A stretch of 64,000 nucleotides of DNA from Argopecten irradians (GCF_041381155.1 NC_091134.1:9518755-9582754); one strand, 5' to 3'; counted from the stretch's first letter, positions 25,538-38,580 are shown. Notes: generated by a model from the letters alone, not told the origin. Numbers and translations: made by a program.

Positions 25538-26025
25538 CAATCAGTCTTTCTATCAACATGCTGTAAATATTCAAATCAGCCTTTCTATCGACATGCTGTA
25601 AATATTTAAATCGACCTTTCTATCAGCATGCTGTAAATATTCAAATCAGCCTTTCTATCGACATGCTGTAAATATTTAAATCGACCTTTCTATCAGCATG
25701 CTGTAAATATTTACATCGACCTTTTTAACAAGCTGTACATATCTATCAATATGCTGTAAATATTCAAATTCGTATTTCTATCAACATGTTGTAAATGTTT
25801 ACATCAACCTTTTTAACAACACGCTGTAAATATTTTAATCGAACTTTCTATCAACATGATTTAAATGTTGAAATCAGCCTTTCTATCAAAATGCTGTAAA
25901 TGTTAAAATCAATCTTTTTATCAACATGCTGTAAATATGCACATCGACCTTTCTATCAATATGCTGTAAATGTTTACATTAACTTTTCTATAAACATGCA
26001 GTAAATGTATAAATCGACCTTCCAT
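25538..26025. repeat. 35-bp minisatellite, block 2
   Basis: About 14 units of the same ATGCTGTAAAT-containing repeat as block 1. They become progressively more degenerate to the right (GACC, ACATTAAC and similar variants) and end near 26,020. Together with block 1 this was probably one array before the insertion at 24,551-25,537. Confidence 0.9.
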
Positions 26026-27629
26026 AGATAATAAAGTTTTAATTACTAAAAAGTACATCTAACCTAAACATTAAGATGTTTGCTAATTGATTGCTATATG
26101 ATTGATAGTTAACAGAGTATAAGTAAAGGCATGGTAGTTCGTTAATGGACCGACGCAATATGACTATTCACAATACATTAACCTGTATTTACTGTGTGCT
26201 TCCCCATGGAACTTAGGCGAGAAAAACACAAAGACCATGTCACGAGATGCCATGTTTTCATTTATTTTTTTATATTTCCAATAACAATTGCTAGTTAAAG
26301 AAGATGTTTTTTATAGTTCATTGGATGCCATGGGCAATGTACAATTGTCTATCAATTCGTCGGTTAGCGTTTCGCTGTAAGCTGGTCATCCATGCTTGTT
26401 GAGAAACCACAAGTTACTGGTCATGAGTTCATAAACAATGTATGTTCAAAACAATGTTACAGTACATGAATGAATTATTAGGGGAAAGCATATCTCGTTA
26501 AATTACACGTATCACGACAAAGGCGTACGTATATAGTAATTACTCCCGGCTTCATCATTTCTTATTAGTTTTCCATCTTTTCAACATCAATGGAAAGCCT
26601 TAAGACTTGTAGTGGTTATTTTTATATTTATTTGCATTAATAATAAAAAAAGTTAAAATATGTTATTGCTCCAAATTTGTAGACGATTCTATTCAAGGTA
26701 TGTATATGTATATATCTGTATTTGTCATAGGGTGACGGGTGCATTTCCTGACATGCTTCACCAGTGCTTGTTAAGTCAATGTTTAGTTATGTTCATTTTG
26801 ATCATATATTATATTGCAATATACGTCCGGCCGCTGTGTTTTGTTTCGAAGCCTTGAATATAATGATGCTTTCACGGTCGCATTTGAAAATCAGTAAATG
26901 GGACTATTCACAATATGTCCATTGAAAAACTCCATGACAAAACACCACATCAACATATTTATAGTTGTTTATGTTTGAATAGAACTTTTGCATTGATCGA
27001 TTTGGATGAGTAATCACCATTAAATATTCAATAATTGCAAAACAGACATGTTTTATTTATAAAATTTCAATTAGAATTTAAGTAACAAAAATAGAAAGAC
27101 GCATTTTATTGACCATCGGTTAATATTAAATTAGCAATTCGAAATCTATTAATTGTATTCTTCTATCGTAAAAAACTTTTTTATTAGTAGAAGTTCACTG
27201 GCCTATATTTATACCAGTGTCGTCTGAGGCATGTCACAGTGAACACAGCATCCTTGAGCATTCGCTTTCAATTGAACTTGCAATGAAATCGATAGTCAAT
27301 GTTATCCCAGCTTATGTAAGAGTTATTGAACCGTCTGTACTCAAAATAATGTTTTTCAATAAATGTGTATGTGTTTATGTGTCATTCTATCGGACGAACA
27401 ATAAACAAATGAATATATTTCTTAAATGTTTAAATAATACATGAAATGAAATATATCCATGGGCAACAGTCGTATTGTTGTGACAAGGTCAAATGTGTAT
27501 GCCTATGTAAAGTCGAATTCAGTCTAACCGGCGCTCTTACTACATACTTTAAACACTAGTTACCATATTGGTATGTTTTTGGTGACAGAAATATGAACGG
27601 AACCCTGTGGAATTACAACAAAAAATGTA
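26026..27629. other. Intergenic, nothing recognised
   Basis: No gene, RNA or repeat could be supported. Short frames at 26,660-26,857 and 27,217-27,444 lack domains and are treated as chance. Confidence 0.45.
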
Positions 27630-28356
27630 CATTTTTTGCATATTTTTGCAAAAGTTTACAAACAACACAGTCAACATTGATCCCTAAGGTGAATACAGAT
27701 GCGTAGACACTTTATATCAAATACCAGATATGTTCAACTACACGTAAGAAGTTATTTTAGGCATACAAAAATCTCTAATTTAAAGGGACAATTCAGTGAG
27801 GCCAATTCTGATACATAGTCATGAAGTAAAATATGATATATATGTATTGTTCTACATGCCTTATGAAACATATAACGAGAAATATTGTCAAATTTCACGA
27901 CGTTGATAACTATTTTGATTCATACCGTTGAATTCTAAATCGTTGATCAATACGATTATGCACGTACAACATGTACACTATACCTATACCATAGCCAAAG
28001 TCACGCATGTTAGACAAATGCAATACATAACCACTGAGCAGTCGATGAAATTATTTATTTTTAGACAAGAACATGCATCTAATAAGGCAAACATGCTACT
28101 GTAAGAGCGATATAAGTAGTTCTAGTCAGACAAAAATGTCTTTACAACACTGGCAAGGGCCAGGGTTCGGCATACAAGGCATCCGACCACTCTCTGTGAT
28201 GGCGGACATTAAGCGAGTTTGAAAATTTCACATTCATTTCACTACAGTGGGCTTTAAAACCAACTAATCTAATTTCTGTAAGAAGATATTTGTTTCCGAT
28301 ATGTGTCCAAATTTTAATGTACTCTTAGACTGAATTGTAACAAGTCTTAAACATTA
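27630..28356 (-). mobile_element. TTAA-TIR (GGGACAATTCA) element, inverted copy without inner insertion
   Basis: Left end TTTAAAGGGACAATTCAGT at 27,779, right end near GACTGAATTGT at 28,354. Read in reverse, the interior follows the copy at 33,175-34,510 block by block (GTATTG.TCT..AT.CCTTAT, TGATCA.TACGATTA.GCA, GCAATACATAACCACTGAGCAG, AAGAGCGAT, CTCTTAGACTGAATTG). It lacks the whole 33,532-34,282 core, so it represents the empty site. On the left, similarity continues outside the TIR to 27,630 (TTACAAAC..CACA, ACGTAAGAAGTTATT, AGGCATACAAAAATC), matching the right flank of the other copy. The pair is therefore an inverted segmental duplication. Confidence 0.75.
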
Positions 28357-29234
28357 AAATATTAATATTAAATGATATTGTTTTAAAGACGTCAAATGAG
28401 AAATACCAAAATTTATAAATTCAACAATTTCTACACATGTTTTTCATAACGCTTGTGATAGAACTATAAAATACTGTTGTTTTGTCTAATAAAGACAGCT
28501 TAGCGAGAACCTTAGCGATTAACCGTTCTAATGGTTGTTACATTTTTTATAATAAATGTATCAGTAAATTGTCGTAGAACACTGTCATATCTATTCCGCA
28601 CATACCATATTCACTTTTTACACTATGATATCACTTGTATTACTCAACTAGCCTATAATACTACATGCATGAACCTGACTATATTACTTTACTCAACTTA
28701 ACCATAAAACCACATCAAACGCACCTATTATCTAAAACAAACGATAGCTTAAAATAGAGTAAGCATTATAATAGGTTAGATCACGTGAAAGGCATTTTTT
28801 GCACTCGGTTAATCTTCGCTTATATCGCAGGAGACCAAGAAATCTGTAAATAATTCAACGTTTCATATACAGGTAAAGTAGAATCCTAGAAGTTTAAAAT
28901 CTCGAAAATAAATAACAGTGAATATTAGTTAGTCGTCAGTAAGTTTCTGAGTTACATGTAATATTACTTCATAGCTAGTGTCAATACACTAACAACTATT
29001 GTTACAGTTGGAGTTTAAACAATGCAGTAGCTGTCACTGTGGATACATAACTGTTTAACTAATCTGATATAGTGATCAAATCAATGTAAGGTACTTACAG
29101 ATCCAGTGATGGTGAAGGTTATAGCGATTCTGAACTATTTCATTAATATTCATCATTGCGCATTCGAAGTGTTAAACAACACTGAACATATGGATTATAA
29201 CACGCCGGAGTGCCGTGAGTGATAAACGCTTAAA
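28357..29234. other. Upstream region of the lectin gene, nothing recognised
   Basis: No gene or repeat identified. In-frame TGA and TAA lie 15 and 12 bases before the lectin ATG, so the coding region cannot extend upstream within this exon. Confidence 0.5.
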
Positions 29235-30390
29235 ATGCGTCGTCAGGTCGGACGGAAAATTCTGCTCGTCATATTCATTACAAGTGTCACCATTTACCCT
29301 GTATGTAGCATCTCAAGTTTGTATTTTAGACAAAGCGGTCGTAATTTAATTAATGTTCACACCAGCATAGGATCTTTCCCGCCGAATAATGAATTGCTTT
29401 GTGCGAGGAGTTGCCAGAGGAATCCTGAATGTTCTGCATTAGCCCTGAGAACTACGGACCATTTCTGCGTTATGTTGACACGGACAGTTCTGGGGACTTC
29501 GTATACAGGAGGGTCCGACTGGACAATTTATGAACCCGGGCACGGTAAGAATCGAAAAACTTGATATACATCTATTAATCATCCCCAACCTCTTCGATCA
29601 AACCAAATAGGGGGAGACAGTTAGTATATGTCTGGTTTTTCTGAAATCGGTGTCTTAAGGTTAATAAAAACGAAAACTTTGATCTGAAATGTTCTTAATT
29701 ACTAACATTTTAATCTAATTAGTGAGAGCATGCATGTCTGTGTATAATGTAACGTGTATAGTAATTCAAACGGCAATATGTTGGATTTCATGCGGGGACT
29801 CGCGTCGGTACTTTTAAGGTTTTGGGGGAGTTTTATGAAAGTTGTATATTTGTAAATCCAAAGAATAAATAAAGCATACTAAAATTTAAAAAAAAAACAA
29901 AAAAAAACCCACACAATTGATACTATCTTTATGTTTTACTTTTACTAGTATAGTTCATTCATTCATTTTCAATATGCCTTAAACTTTGATGCCAGCTGGT
30001 TTAAATATCATTCCATTATTCAAAAAGTTTAGAAGTATTTCCTTTTTTTGTTTGGCGTTGGCGAATAAAATATCAGATTTGTAAAATAGGATTATCAAAC
30101 AAAATAAGGCTGATTAGTTGATATGTTTGCTCCCAATTGATCATTACTTTATCTTGCAATTGCAATTGGTTGTTTGATTGTTGCCCAGGCACGCGTGACG
30201 TAGACAACTTAATCAGAATTCAGCTTAAGATGTTGTCGCTTTTACTTCTTACTTCATTTATCGTTAACCAACATTTTTGCGGCAACGTAATTTCGCGTTT
30301 TCACGCCTAAAACTACGTTTAATGTCGATTTATTTCGCGATTTAGGATGGCTATTATTGTTCTGTTCCCTCAATTGAAAATGTTTACGAC

Positions 30391-30432
<42 letters not shown>

Positions 30433-33400
30433 TAATGTTCGAGATCTTTTATATTTTTTGCGCTCATTTATTTTTCAGGAGACATATTTTAAAGTGAATA
30501 GTCGAGCAAAGAAAACCAGTCTAAATGCGTTCATTGGCCTTCCAAAAATTCTCACATATTAATACGACGGTCAAGTTCTGCTTAGTTTCCCAGTTCTGAC
30601 CATTAAAGTAAAGAAAAGTTGAAAGCATTGAAAGCGAGGCTGTGTGGAAATGTAACCAAGGACATAGTGAGCCGGGAGGACGTTTTAGAATTCCCATACT
30701 TTAAATTAATTTCTTCGTACGCAGACAGATTTTGACGAAAGATTTTTATTTTTCCATTTCATAAGAAATTATACTGGATACATTCACACCATTTTTACCG
30801 ACTTTAGCCATCCTTGCCCGACTGTTCACTTTAAATGATAACAATAGAAATACAATTTGTAGGCTTACGTTTTTGTTTTATTGACAAACTTTATGCCGTA
30901 TATAATTTACAACAGTAACTTTTAAAAAGTACCTCGGATGACGTACGTAATTCTACATCAATGATGATCTCCAACGTTTTCATTTCAGAAGATTCGATTA
31001 CCAGTTGTAAAAGACAATGGAAACGTAACCTTTCCATGTATTGTTAACAACAGTACAACATTACAATACAATATTATTTTATTTAAGTGCCACACATTTT
31101 AAAATCACAGTACAATAAAAAAAATCATCGCATACAACTTTAAGATTTATGATGTCCATCCGTATCCGTATTTCGGCTTATGAGACATTTAATTTGATTA
31201 ACAGTTCATACAAACCATTACACCAGTTATGTAAGACATTCAAAGAAATTCAACGAAATATATTGGCATCCCTGACAATGCATTGAACTATATCAAATAT
31301 AGCTTTATCGATAATAATATCATGTCTTTCATAGACATGTAAAAATGTTTGTACTGCCAGTGGTGTATCATTATCAAGTTCCAAAATATTATCAAAAAGG
31401 CGCCATCCATCGTTAATTAGGTTTGTTTAAAGATCGCGATAAAAGTGAAATCGAATACCCCGCAGTTTTCTCTGTACGCACAATCATTCTGCTTACCTAT
31501 TGTCTGAACAGGTTTCTTTGTTAAGAATCGTTTTATTTCTCTATCGTACCTTACAAAGCTTTCTTGTGTGAGTTCGTAATAAATTCTCTTATGAGTACGT
31601 GTTCCTCAAAACGTATGGGGTAGCACTTAAGTTATAATGAGTATTGCACCATGAATATGCACTGGTAATGATTACATAAAATCAATAATGTCTATTTACA
31701 ATAAGTTATTGGTTGCGTGCGTGCGTTCGTGTCAACTAGTCTTGTTAATGCATTTGTACAACGTGAAGATGGAAACCTTCTGACAAAACAACGAAAGCTG
31801 AATGGACTAAGCCTTTCAACTTGAGTATATCTGCGGGAGATTGTATTTCGCTGTATTCTTGTTCCCTCAGCAATGATTTGCAATATATTTTGACACATGT
31901 TCTCCTTTATATAACTGTGTTATGTATGAGACAGTTCAAGCAGTAGGGCTTTGTGGGGGATTATATATCCGTGAAGAAATCCATATCATAACAAATGCAA
32001 ACATAGTATTAAAATTAAACAACAATACGTTATATATTTTAGGTTGGCAAATGATGAACAACTATATGTATATTGAAAACAACATTATAGCATTAACCAG
32101 GAAAAGTAAATGTAAATCATATTTAGTCGATTCAGTTTTGGCGACATCATTTGTATAAAGACCATCGGCATATTATTTAGACCACATTTACAGTGTATAA
32201 CACAATTTGACCTGTGTATAAAGACCACTTGCCCTTGTCCCTTGGTGTTTATAGACATATTCAATATCGTCCCCGCAATGAAATATAAGGATGTCAACAA
32301 TGAAATCTAATTTAATTCATTTCGCAAAATTAGAAGTATTAGAAAGAGAAAGAATATGATATCAACAGTCATATACTTCTACATCAATTCAATGCAATTA
32401 AACTTTATTCTGTTTCATATGAAAAACTTTATCTAGTTCATAATATTTAACCCGAGGTTATGGTTATCAACAAATGTTATATTTCGTTTGCGTTGTGCAA
32501 TATCATATTTATTGATTACCACCACCGAGGGGTGTATAATATGAACTTGAGCAGAGTAACCCATGAAATATTTGATTTATTACATAATCACCAGTGTTTC
32601 AGTAGAATGTTTTTATAAAACGAATACGACAATCACTAAACAAAAGCATTAGCACCGTACCGTACGGAGAAGCTTCAAATCCTTTTGAAGCTTGACGTAT
32701 AACTAACGTACGTCACGTTGTAACTCCGGTTTGGATGCCTTATTGTCTTCTTTAACATGCAGCCATTTTATCTAAGCATTCGCCGTGTCCACCCTCAACT
32801 CAATAAACGTCAACATGACGTGCCTGATTCGAGATCTATAAAACTAGAGCGAAATTGAGCGTGAACCTTTGTGACGTCACAATAACGTAACTCACTGTTA
32901 CGCGCGATTCCTCGGAAGTTTTCAACAAAACTAGACAACAACAGCGAGGTGTTCCTAAAGCCGTGCAATATAAAATCTCGAACCGTGCTATATAACGTTT
33001 CCACGGAAGCGTGCAATTTAACTTCGAACTGTGCAATATAACAAGGTTTTATTGAACAGTCGGGATAACAGATATATAGATTTGTGAAAACAAATTCATT
33101 ATATGAACTTTAATAAATATTGGTCAATATATATATATAATAAAAGAATTTTTATATCTAGATAATGATGGACATTTAAAGGGACAATTCAGTCTAAGAG
33201 TACATTAAAATTTGCTTATATATCGGAAACAAACCGGTTGTTGTGGATTAGTAGATGGATAGATTGGTTGGTTTCACTGTGATAAGCAAGAAAAGCCCGC
33301 ATTAGTGAAGTGTATGTGAAATGTTTAAAATTCGCTTGTCCGCCATTTCACATTCTGGTCGGACGTCTTGTATGGCAAACCATGGCCATTGCCAGTGCAG

Positions 33401-35647
33401 TAAAGAAATTGTTGTCTAGAACTACTCAAATCGCTCTTACAGTAGTATGTTTACGGTATCAGGTGCATGTTCTTGTCTATATCTAAATACAATTTCACTA
33501 ACTACTCAGTGGTAATGTATTGCATTTGATTTAAGTTATATTGCTGCTAATATCACTGTAACGATATGTAACGTAAACATTTGATATTTAAACATTGACA
33601 TGTACCTTGATGATTTAGCTCCCCAAAAGCATATGTCGCCCTAAGTTAGAGAACCGAAATCTAGGGATAATATATTCCTGGTTTTGAATAAAGCACCTTC
33701 AATCAACGCCATGTTAGTGACTTCGGGTTTTGTCGGATTTCGAATCGTATCACGTTGCTGACGTTCGCCACGACCTGCACGTGGTGAGCCAGGTAACTAG
33801 CGTTAGCGCACATGTGTTTGTTTACGTTTTCCTTCTGGCTTATATGAACAAATCATGCTGGTATATGTCCACATATTGAGTATTTGAAACATCCAATTTA
33901 CACATTGCCGTAAAATATTGTGTGTATCAAATATTGTAATATGCGAGCATTATTTTCTTAGTAGATAGAGTCTGGTGAGGTCGACCACATGTTTTGTTTA
34001 TGAAAAATTGTTGACATTTTCTCTTAGATTAACAACTTATTTTACTTCGAGATTGTCGCGACGATGTTCGGAATGCTTCGGCATCTTTCGAGCCTATTTT
34101 TCACGTGTACACGTTAAAAGATTTTTTATTTTTATATTTAAAATAGTTCCAGTGCTGCAACGTTATAAAAAGTGGTAAAATTATAAAGTTAAAAACTCTG
34201 ACAGACGGAGAAAAATATGTTTAACACTTAAACAGTTTTCACTTTGACAAAAAGAGCGAACGTAATAGACCATGCAACTTTTACGTACGTGTCTGTGGCT
34301 CGGGTATGGGTACAGCATACATGTAATACCTGCTTAATCGTACTGATCAACTTGGAATTTCAACGGCATCAAAAAAATTTTTTACAATGCCGTGGAATTT
34401 GTCAATTATTCTTGTTACATATTTGATAAGGAATACAGAGCAATACTTTTTTGTCACATTTTTCTTCGTGGTTATGTTCAGAATTAGCCTTATTGAATTG
34501 TCCTTTTAAACTAGTGATTTTTGTATGCCTATAATAACTTCTTACGTGTACTTAAACATATTTGATACGTATTCACTTTAGATATCACTGTTGACTCGTA
34601 GATTGTTGTGTCGTTTGTAAATTTTGGCAAAATATGCAAAATTCGAAACATGAAATTCGTATTGTCTATGTTTACTGATGATTGATATTGTGCCCTCTAC
34701 CAGTTGCAACTCTAAATCAACATATCATAATAAGCCAAAACCGGTTAACATCCTGATGTGTTTATCTCTGTTCCACAGTTGAGTGCCCGACCTCCGACAG
34801 TCAGATGTATGTACGGGAACTGAGGATATGCTACTGGTACTATCCTAGAGGTTACTACTCCATATATGATAGTGTCAGGTTGTGTGCTGAAGATGGTGGC
34901 AATCTTGTTAGAATTGACTCAGAAAGGAAACAATTGATTATCGAGGACTTTATCAGTACGTTTGATTCTTTTGTCCGTTCTTATCACAGTGGTAAATACA
35001 AGTAAATATAATTTTTCTAATTCTAACTATTTGAAATTTAAGACAAAGATCGCACATGTGGAATTCCATCTATTATTTTTTATGTTTGTGTTTTATCAAG
35101 ATTACGCATTGCTTCATTGCGAGAATACTAATCATTTGACTCACTTCACCATATTATGCGCAAAATCAACCATACAAAACGTATCAAAGTTGGAATTTTT
35201 CGACAACAAATGAAACCTAGTTTAAGTACTCTGTTTATCTTGCATAGCAATTTATGTGAGAACGTATCACCGATTTAATTTTTTATGAAACCAAAGAGCA
35301 AGAGCTGTTGGAACCTGAGCAAATACCCTTTCGGCCACAAATATAGCACACAGCAAATGAAATGAAGGGTGATAACTCTATTTCTGATATAATATACGAA
35401 AATATACCTTTCAGGGAAGGACGTGAAGAGAGCATACCTTCAGGGGAATCGCACGTCAGATGGATCCTGGAGATACAATGACGGTACAGAGATGACCTAC
35501 CGTAACTGGTACATCGGTATGCCCGAAACCGGTGACTCGCTGGATTTTCTAGTCATTCGACGATCATATGACTTCAAATGGCAAAACAAAGCAGATGAAC
35601 CACAAAAGAGTGGGATATCGGTTTTATGTGAGAAATCTATTGATTAG
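29235..35647 (+). CDS. Secreted PAN/apple-like plus C-type lectin domain protein (3 exons)
   Basis: Exons 29,235-29,544, 34,779-34,955 and 35,415-35,647 join in phase 1 at both junctions to a 239-aa protein. Residues 1 to about 25 are a signal peptide (ILLVIFITSVTIYPVCS). Residues about 50-82 contain the four cysteines C56, C60, C66 and C78 in a PAN/apple-like spacing. Residues 106-239 form a long-form C-type lectin domain: C106 and C121 fit the extra N-terminal disulfide, C139 and C234 the outer one, with AEDGGNLVRIDSE, GSWRYNDGTEMTYRNW and a final CEK. The inner cysteine pair and the EPN/WND calcium-sugar motifs are missing (FKWQNK stands where WND is expected), so calcium-dependent sugar binding is doubtful. 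A recognition or immune role outside the cell is inference. The 5.2-kb first intron contains nested transposons. A possible ATTAAA polyadenylation signal lies shortly after the stop. Confidence 0.85.
30392..30430. repeat. (TA)n microsatellite
   Basis: About 19 uninterrupted TA dinucleotides within intron 1 of the lectin gene. Confidence 0.95.
33175..34510 (+). mobile_element. TTAA-TIR (GGGACAATTCA) element carrying a nested insertion
   Basis: It opens TTTAAAGGGACAATTCAGT and closes ATTGAATTGTCCTTTTAAA, inverted repeats ending in TTAA-containing hexamers, which could be a TTAA target duplication as in piggyBac-like MITEs. No open frame encodes a transposase, so the copy is non-autonomous. Bases 33,532-34,282 are a second element nested inside it. 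It lies in intron 1 of the lectin gene, close to the second exon. A relative without the nested part is at 27,779-28,356. Confidence 0.75.
33532..34282 (+). mobile_element. Nested TIR element (core element, copy B)
   Basis: Left end TAAGTTATATTGCTGC and right end CATGCAACTTT are short inverted repeats matching the ends of the element at 24,551-25,537. Shared interior blocks include TAACGATATGTAACG, GATGATTTAGCTCCCCAAAAGCATA, TCGGGTTTTGTCGGATTTC and TTTACGTTTTCCTTCTGGCTTATATGA. It is about 750 bp, shorter than copy A. The uninterrupted host sequence at about 28,010 defines its borders. Confidence 0.75.
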
Positions 35648-37312
35648 AAGACTTTATATATTTGTCATTAAACGTTACTTGATAATCTATTATGGACCTT
35701 TTAATGCATCTGATGAAGCCCTTATGGTGTTTTTAATATGACATTAATAGAATAAGAATGCCCACGGTTGATACTAGAGGCATTATTTTGGATTCTCCAA
35801 GGTCGATATAACACGTACTATATCGACTCAATCAAGAATCCTTAATTTGCATTCAATATATTTTAGTGAAATTAGGAAAAAAAATGTTTTCAAAACTAAC
35901 CATCCAAATGTGGAGATAGTTTGGCCTCACAAAAGCAATGCTGATCAGGTGTGTTGACGACCAGACCATACGTAACATGATTTGGTGTTACGTCTATTTT
36001 CGAAGTTGAAGAGACTGTCATTTCGGACATGTTACAATGTACAATTATATCTATTTCATCTAACGTTTCGTAGATACATTTTGTAGATAGATATACATAT
36101 TTATTATTTTTCTGGATTTTTTGTCACTTCTCATTGGTCAAAAACATGCGACGTGATTACCGATAAAAATAACTATATCGCACGATCTTTCCAGAAGTAG
36201 GTTATAGAAAAGAAGTGTATTGCAGGGTTAGTTCAGATAACGTTGTCGTCTACGTTACCAAAACGCTTCGTATTCCTGGCGTTTTGAAACAAACATGTTT
36301 GATGACCGGAGGTTGAATGTGACAGACGACGGATTCCTATCAAAGATGATAACGACTCCCAGCTGATGACTATACAGTTTAAAATTTTAAATTTTCAACA
36401 AAAACGCGGTAGGGAAGTAGGATAAATAGAATAACAATCATTAACTATCTGGAGCCACTGAGTAGTGAATACTTTTGATGTTCATTTTGAAATACCGCCT
36501 AGGCTAGTTACAAATTTGGGCCTAGGCTAAGCCTGTGTGTACTGTTATGAGAATGTATCTAAATGTCAATCTATTAATAAATTTTTGACATCGAAGTACA
36601 TTTGACTGTATCCAGAACATGGAGCTACGGATGTAATGGTAAACATGACATGTACATGTATGCATTTACATAGAGATTGAACAGTGTTTCGATTGCGTTA
36701 AAGGTGGTATGAATGCAATGAGATACAGACATATTGAATGTAGCGCGTTAACGCTACATGTAGAATATGTATGTTAATAACATGAACCTACTTATCTGTT
36801 TACTTTTTTATATCACAAATGATTGTAATTAAAAGCCTCCATATAAATATATGTGTATAAATACAAATGTACATACATATGTTTTTGTCCATCCGTAAGG
36901 AATATGCTGAATTTATTATCATTATATTAGTGTATATACCAACCTTGCATTCAAATTCAAAATTGAAACAATATTTATCGGTACATTTTTGGTGTCAAAG
37001 CTGCTATTTTGCTTTTTTTATGATTGCCTTAAATATGTAATGTGGTATTTTCATTAATAAGTAGTACATGGTATTTATGATAAATGACATCTGACCATGC
37101 ACTCATTATTCAAAATAGTATACCTCTTATAATCATATGCTATTTGAAACCACTTGTTTTAAGCATTCATAGTCAAAATTGTATTTGTCATCTATGTCAT
37201 ATCTTTAGTAAGGTAGTATGCACTTTAGGTGGTAAGTCATATTCAACTATGAAATGATGAATTGTGTATTGTCTTTCATGAGTGTAATGTCATGTCATAA
37301 TGAAAATCAATT
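35648..37312. other. Intergenic, nothing recognised
   Basis: No gene supported. A small palindrome, TGTAGCG..CGCTACA, lies near 36,727-36,760; the rest is AT-rich and featureless to me. Confidence 0.45.
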
Positions 37313-37464
37313 AAGTATTGATGTTACTATTTTTAACTTCATAGGGGTATGGAAGAAATTTTGTTTGCAAACTGTGTGAATCCGCGTAGCGAATTCTCAC
37401 AAAAGTTTGCAAACAAAATTTATTTCTTAACCCTATGAAGTTAGAAACAGTAACATCAATGCTT
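37313..37464. mobile_element. 152-bp foldback element (GTGAATCCGCGTAGCG family, copy 2)
   Basis: The left arm AAGTATTGATGTTACT...AACTTCATAGGGGTATG pairs with the right arm CCCTATGAAGTT...AGTAACATCAATGCTT. The inner arms TTTGTTTGCAAACTGTGTGAATCCGC and GAATTCTCACAAAAGTTTGCAAACAAA resemble the hairpin at 15,911-16,043. The following 150 bases (ATACGCAACGTCGATGTCTCT, CATTCTCGGATTTTATG) also match that copy's flank. Confidence 0.8.
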
Positions 37465-38296
37465 ATAATCAATTTTTCAGACGCAATACGCAACGTCGAT
37501 GTCTCTATTGTAAAGTCATGATTATGTCGGCATTCTCGGATTTTATGAAGAAAAAGAATTTGCCAATTGGAGGGTTGGATTTAGTATGAAAATATATAAA
37601 ATTAATTATTAAAATGTAAATGATAAAACAAAAGGTTGTTTCCTTTCTTCTTTATTGCAAATGATTTGAAATATTGAAGCCTGAAATGTATTCATCAGCT
37701 TCCTTAACGCCGCGGAAGCGACAGGCGGGTACTGCTATAGCAAATAAGCATGCACTCTTAAAAAATTCTATGGCTCGATGGATTGTTATATCAAGGTTGA
37801 AAATATGATAAAATCAAAGTCTGAATATGGTGCAATTCCCAGATTTTTGTATGAATCATCGAACTATTCAGGAATATTTCTTTAATATATCAAAGTCTCA
37901 TCTTTATCAGTTTTACTTGCGTATTTATCTATTAAGCACAGCCAAATGACTAAGCGGTGATAACGAATGGTCCAATCTCATTGCAGTTTATACAAATCTC
38001 TCATTCTCTATGAGTTTTACACCAACATGAGGAAGTTGTCATGTACTAATTCCTGGAAAATTAATATTCCTGAAACGTCAAATAATTACATTTAATGATC
38101 ATTGTGGTGATTCTGGTTGTTAATAGGATGTTGATACCAATTAACTAACTATCTATGACCATCCATTCTTCATTGACTTACTATATTCATCTTTCTCAGG
38201 TAAACACAATGTACAATGATTAGATATTGCGTAATTATGTAGTGTTTTTTTTTTAGAAAGTGACAAAAGTTTTTGCACTTGTATTAGAATCATTTC
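37465..38296. other. Foldback flank, then unrecognised sequence
   Basis: The first 155 bases belong to the foldback family described for 16,320-16,620. From about 37,620 on, nothing is recognised. Confidence 0.45.
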
Positions 38297-38566
38297 TTTT
38301 ATCACATAATCCGCCTGATATCCAGTAATTTCACCCGTGTAATATTTTTTGCATATGTCACTAGTGTAATATGACCTGGAGCAATTTTCATTGACTGGAA
38401 ATATTCATTTTGACATCAGACAGAAACAATAAAATGATGTCAGGAAAAATGACGTGACGTCAGGATCACGAGGACGGCGGCACAAAATGGCGGCCTTTCC
38501 TGGATTTTCGAAAAAAAAAGACGTGAAATTCTTTGTTATGTAGGTGTTTGGAGTTATGTGATAAAA
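38297..38566. mobile_element. MITE-like element with TTTTATCACATAA ends, copy 2
   Basis: TTTTATCACATAATCCGCC at the left and GGAGTTATGTGATAAAA at the right are inverted repeats. Body words (GTGTAATATGACC, GACGTCAGGAT, AAAATGGCGGCC, TTCTTTGTTATGTAGGT) are shared in order with 21,124-21,354. Confidence 0.7.
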
Positions 38567-38580
38567 AGTATCTTGAATTT

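Noticed and set aside
23302-26025. CRISPR-like array
   Set aside because: Repeats are contiguous variants of one 35-bp unit without unique spacers, in an intron-bearing animal genome; this is a minisatellite.
32672-32694. AAGCTTCAAA / TTTTGAAGCTT hairpin
   Set aside because: Only about 10-11 bp of pairing with no flanking duplication or family copy; not distinguishable from chance.
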